From assembly GCF_000004195.4 (NCBI RefSeq), contig NC_030681.2, forward strand, positions 88,295,681 to 88,359,680: 64,000 bases of DNA, written 5' to 3'. Under the pieces are notes generated by a model that was not told the DNA's origin, did not search any database, and saw nothing but the letters and a program-made list of their open reading frames with translations. A program made the position numbers and the translations under genes. Source of the DNA: Xenopus tropicalis. Taxonomy: Eukaryota; Chordata; Amphibia; Anura; Pipidae. This document shows, piece by piece, positions 59,782 through 64,000 of this stretch (its first letter is position 1; each line of letters begins with the position of its first letter).

Positions 59782-61496
59782 AATTTAACTAATCCTGCCA
59801 GTAAAGCAGTGTGTATACTGTGGCAGAAGCGATGTTACTCTGAACTCTATTTGCACCAGTATCTGTGCATGACTATAATAAGGGATGCACAAACATTTAT
59901 ATATTCTTATTTTTAGGAATCATATTTAAAATAAAGTATAATATTATTATAACTGTTTTTATTAGAATTGATGATAAGAAATTGTTGAGGATGAGTCACT
60001 CTTTCCATCAAGCGTACCATTTTTAATGAATTTTAGTTATTAGAACATAAGAAAAACTGGCTTTGGAGTAAGTGGATGCTGCTGAAAGATAATCCCCCTA
60101 ACCTAACTAGCCAGCTGTCTGCCATGTTATTTTAAACCATCTATAAAAGGACAAGGCAATATAAAATATAACATCATTGACAGAAGGCTCTTTTGTTTTG
60201 CCTTCATATCTCCAAAAGGGAAAGAATGTGCTGGCATACTGTCTTTTTAGGTTTCTATAAGTTACATTCAGGATACTTGAAACAAAAGAGGAGACACATT
60301 TTTCCTTCCAAATATGTGAACAAACTATTTGTCAAAGTTCTTAGCCACGCTCATGTCTGGGAACAGACTGCAGCTCTCTTTGCACTAAAAGGGAATGCTG
60401 CCAGAATATGAATTTATGTTGATATGACACAGCACAGGATCTGAAAGTGGTTCCATGGATACAACTGACTAATGCCATATGCAAGATATCCCAACTACAA
60501 GAATGGCTTCCTCAACTTGTGTGTGATTTGCCAAAAAGTGCATTCATATTACCATCCTGTTCTGCAATTTGTGGCAGACACTAGTTAGTAAGCACCCAAA
60601 ATAATGCTGGAGTTTTGGGGAAAATAAGCTATGCATAAAAAATAGCAGATTGTTTCTGAAAAGTTCACTTTGCACTTACATCGTAAATGAGCCCTACTGT
60701 GTTTCAAAGTGAAGCTAGTGGCACAACTTGTGCAGCACTGTAGGGGACATGCTGCAGCTTTATAAAATCTAAAGGGCTCATCCTACAGGTCGATATATAG
60801 CTTGATAGTGGACATTCAAGCACTTTGCAGGATATTGCTAACCTTTTCAATATGTTACTCAAACTGCAAAAAACTCTCTGTGTAATCATAGCAAATATCA
60901 ATATTAGGCTATACGACAAAGATCCAACAATAATAAAATGAATCTGCATCTTTGCTTGAAGATAGATATTGGAATGGCAGTTTTCATGTCTATCAATCCA
61001 ATATAATTCATGGGCATATAATTATTACACAGGGGTTAGATTTTTATTGTTACTTTCCCACCCAGATATACAAACTTTGAAATTAAAAAATGTACAATGC
61101 ATGTTATTTGCTAATTATTTGCTAAAATACACATATTTGCAATGTATATCTGACATTTCCCGTGCTTTCAGGATGGGCACAATCAAACTGGTGGCACTTA
61201 TGGGACCACCAACAAATAGTAAAGTAGAAGGAAAAAGTTACAGAACTACCAAAAGTATAGAAATATGAACAAACATATCTATTGTATTATAATTGGTGAT
61301 CTGAGCCACGGTCTACTTACTGTAGCAGTGGTGTTTTGATGTTCTGATTCCTGAGAACTAGTGGGCAACAACCTAAAACAAGACATATATTAGAATAGCA
61401 GAAAAAATTAAAACACAGACGTTAGCATGCATATTCATTCAAAATGGATTAAACAATTTAGACTAAGCTGAATTTAAGAAGCATTTAAATAGAAAA

Positions 61497-61751
61497 TGGA
61501 AAAAGTGTTGGGGAGCAACACAAGCATGAAACAGGTTCCTGGGGGTAGGAATAACAGCTATAATTGGCTACTTAATAGTCCCTATGTGGACTGGCAGCCT
61601 ACAGAAGGCTCGTTTGGCATTATACTCAACCAAAACATTCCTTTTTACCAGAGATTCCAAAATAAGCACCTACTTTAAGGCCACTGGGAGCAACATCCAA
61701 GGGGTTGGGGAGCAACATGTTGCTCTTGAGCCACTGGTTGGGGAACACTGC
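61497..61751. mobile_element. hAT-like MITE (GATCCCCAACC family), left end lost
   Basis: The sequence from GGAAAAAGTGTTGGGGAGCA to GCCACTGGTTGGGGAACACTG matches the interior and right end of the 27390 and 39990 copies. The left terminal repeat is absent. Confidence 0.75.
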
Positions 61752-63840
61752 TTTAGACTAATCTTTTGCCTCTCTTAATAACATCAAGTAGATGGTTTAT
61801 TCTTGCTAGTCCCTCAGCTACTCTAACAGAAATTTAAAATATAGATTGACTGTACCATGGAAGGCCCTGCACCCTATTATTACAGACACCTGTAGAAGAG
61901 CCGACTATATTGATTGATGGCACAAAGCATTTAAACTCTGAATTAGTGCAAGTAGGCCTTTTAGTTTAACTAGTATTTATAGTATAGGGAAAAAAGAAAA
62001 AAAAAGTTTAAACTAGGTTTACTGAGGTAAAAAGGTTGTACTGAGGATTACTGTGTATGGTATGATGACAATTAGCAAGTAAATGCGAAGTGGTTAGTGC
62101 ATCATATTTTATTGCCCATAAAAATGGCAATTACTTTTTATTGCATATTATTTATACAGTTTATATTAAAATAAGATCACCCACTAATTTATACTGCCCA
62201 ATTAACACTTTTTTAAAGGACCAGTAAAAAAAAACATGAAAGGTCATAGGTCTATGGCACACGTGTTTTCTTTTGGCTGCATATTTATGGCAAAAGAGAG
62301 AAAAGGCTGATCCAGCCCGAACCTGTCCTGTGTGCGTAGTGGCAGAAATGAATGCAGTCTGCCTGTCACTGCAAAAATAGGATGGCTATCAGACAGAAAA
62401 TTCAAACACTAGTGTTTTCTGACTGAAATCAGTCCATGTGCATAGTGGCAGGCAGATTGAATTTTTATGAAGGAAAAGCAAACAATAATAGACCATATTA
62501 TAATCTACTGTACAGTTCCCCAGCATTTGTAAAAACTGTGTGTTTCAAAAGTTCTAATATAGATTATTTTAGGTATCTTTTATTTAACCACTGGGGCTGT
62601 CATTCAGGCTTCAGTAGAGCTTTAGGGCTCAATTTCAATAGGAGATAATAAGCAGATAAGCTAAGGATTTGTGTGCTTAAGCACTGATCAACAGAGGCCA
62701 GATGTAATCTACAGCTCTCTTTACATTTAGGACATCAATCCTTCTCATCAAGGTCAAATTGTTACTGCCAAGAATTATATCATTTGCAGATGTTGAGCCT
62801 ATATAATATTTACATATACAGGTATATATAAAATTATTTTGGTTGTTGATGTGACTGGCCCTTGAATTGTATTTTTCTGCTTTGTATTTTCAACATAAGA
62901 TAATGCTAATAGGTAATATATAATACAGGAGGATATTGTTGTTTAATAAAAGTGGCCTGTGCAATTTCCGTCTCTCTATAGTATAGGCTACCCTCAGACC
63001 CTTTTAACATGAGAATGGAAATTCTGCATATACATTACAGAGGAGGATGGCACAATAGAATTATATATGGGTATTACTTTAGTATAGTAGAATAAGGTTT
63101 TGTGTAACAGGGCTTTCAAAAATGTAGTAAGGATTTATTGAACAGCCAGGCAATAAATCATACACAAGGCAGATCATTAGCAATACAACAGATAGACAAT
63201 GTTCACAGTTCAACCGTTAGTACGATGTCTTTACACAGACTCATCCCCAGCCCAATACTTAGCACTTAGGATCCCTGTTCTGAAGGGTTTATGACCCATA
63301 TACTTGCTCCTGGGTGGAGCATAGGCTCGCTTGGCTGCCTAGCCCTAGTACTGCTGCAGAATCTGATCTTAACAATCATGGCCCCATGCTGGCGATTTCT
63401 CAATAACTAGGTCAACTATCCTGACCTGGAATCTATTCTCCCTTGTCCTTCCCCAGATTCATTCGATCGTTCGTAGTTTTTCAAGTCTTATGAGGAGATT
63501 CGTGACTCATATAAAGTAGCCCAGTAAAGTAGCCAAACTGTTAGACTACAAATAATTAGTAGCCATGTGATCCATAAATAGGAAGTAAATTTATTACTTC
63601 AGGTTTGCTCTAGGGCTAAGCATAATATTATTGTCAAGACTACTGCAGGCAAAACAATCCTGTGTAACAGGCCAGGGATCAAACAGGGAGATCAGAATAT
63701 GAAGAAGAAGGGCTAAGTGGGAACAGACTCACTTGGGAACAGACTTGCTCAGGAACTCAGGGATGAAGGCTAGACCACTGAAGGAGATACAATGATCCAG
63801 CACAGGGTTGAGGAAGAGACAGGCTTAAATAACACCTTAA

Positions 63841-64000
63841 AGTGACAGTAACACCAAAAAAATTAAATTGTTTTAAAGTAACTATAATATAATATACTGT
63901 GGCTCTGCACTGGTAAATCCGGTGTGTTTGCTTCAGAAAGACTACTATAGTTTATATATAAATAAGCTGCTGTGTAGCCTTGGGGGCCGCCATTCATCTG
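63841..64000. mobile_element. Left end of a TTAA-flanked T2-like repeat, cut by the window edge
   Basis: TTAA at 63837-63840 is followed by AGTGACAGTAACACCAAAAA, a terminal form common in Xenopus T2-type repeats. The right end is beyond the window. Confidence 0.5.

Larger units (their letters stand above)
57612..64000 (+). other. me3 intron 5 (5' part)
   Basis: It starts with the donor GTACAA. It contains the GC-rich foldback 57786-58246, the nested hAT/Harbinger pair 59118-59781, a truncated hAT MITE (61497-61751) and the start of a TTAA-type repeat at 63841. The intervals 58252-59117, 59790-61490 and 61760-63830 hold nothing I can support. Open frames such as 60193-60411 and 60969-61268 have no recognisable family. 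Confidence 0.7.

Noticed and set aside
61141..61268. Possible next me3 exon after an AG at about 61171
   Set aside because: The translation (MGTIKLVALMGPPTNSKVEG) does not match the expected malic enzyme sequence, and no suitable donor or frame is present.

Overview
This is a vertebrate, almost certainly Xenopus (clawed frog), intronic window. It carries one host gene, a malic enzyme best matched to me3 (mitochondrial NADP-dependent malic enzyme), on the + strand. Five internal coding exons are visible: 691-824, 5601-5750, 33839-33914, 34657-34818 and 57508-57611. They splice in frame (626 nt, about 208 codons) and encode most of the N-terminal malic (substrate-binding) domain, including the catalytic Tyr and Lys and the malate-binding Arg. 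The first exon(s), with the targeting peptide, lie before position 1. The exons with the metal ligands and the NADP-binding domain lie beyond position 64000. The frog assignment rests on the dense set of DNA-transposon and MITE families typical of Xenopus: TTAA-flanked Kolobok/T2-like, 3-bp-TSD Harbinger-like, and 8-bp-TSD hAT-like elements. Family names are from memory and unverified.

The rest is intron. Intron 2 (28 kb) and intron 4 (23 kb) are largely built of mobile elements. Many have readable terminal inverted repeats and target-site duplications, and some are nested: a hAT MITE inside an L1 3' end, a Harbinger MITE inside a hAT MITE, and a hAT MITE at the symmetry centre of a palindrome.

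The most interesting block is 41.7-51.0 kb in intron 4, a cluster of three Penelope-like retroelement (PLE) copies encoding reverse transcriptase plus GIY-YIG endonuclease. A + strand copy (41764-45532) meets, tail to tail, a minus-strand partial tandem made of a 5'-truncated copy with an open 709-codon RT/endonuclease frame (46745-48874) and an internally deleted copy (about 48820-51030). Each copy has a hammerhead-ribozyme-like fold near its 3' end (45338-45378 +, 45700-45745 -, 48920-48959 -), with compensatory differences between copies. The two copies that retain the N-terminal region share an ORF1/ORF2 arrangement. ORF1 stops at the same homologous position in the same relative frame. 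A U-UUU-UUA-GG heptamer in the correct register for -1 frameshifting lies just upstream, where the two frames overlap. This is the best candidate for an undescribed mechanism here.

A Tc1-like transposon with long, intact-looking inverted repeats but a dead transposase lies at 52616-54159. A GC-rich 461-bp foldback element at 57786-58246 sits 174 bp downstream of the last me3 exon. I see no tRNA, rRNA, CRISPR or second host gene.
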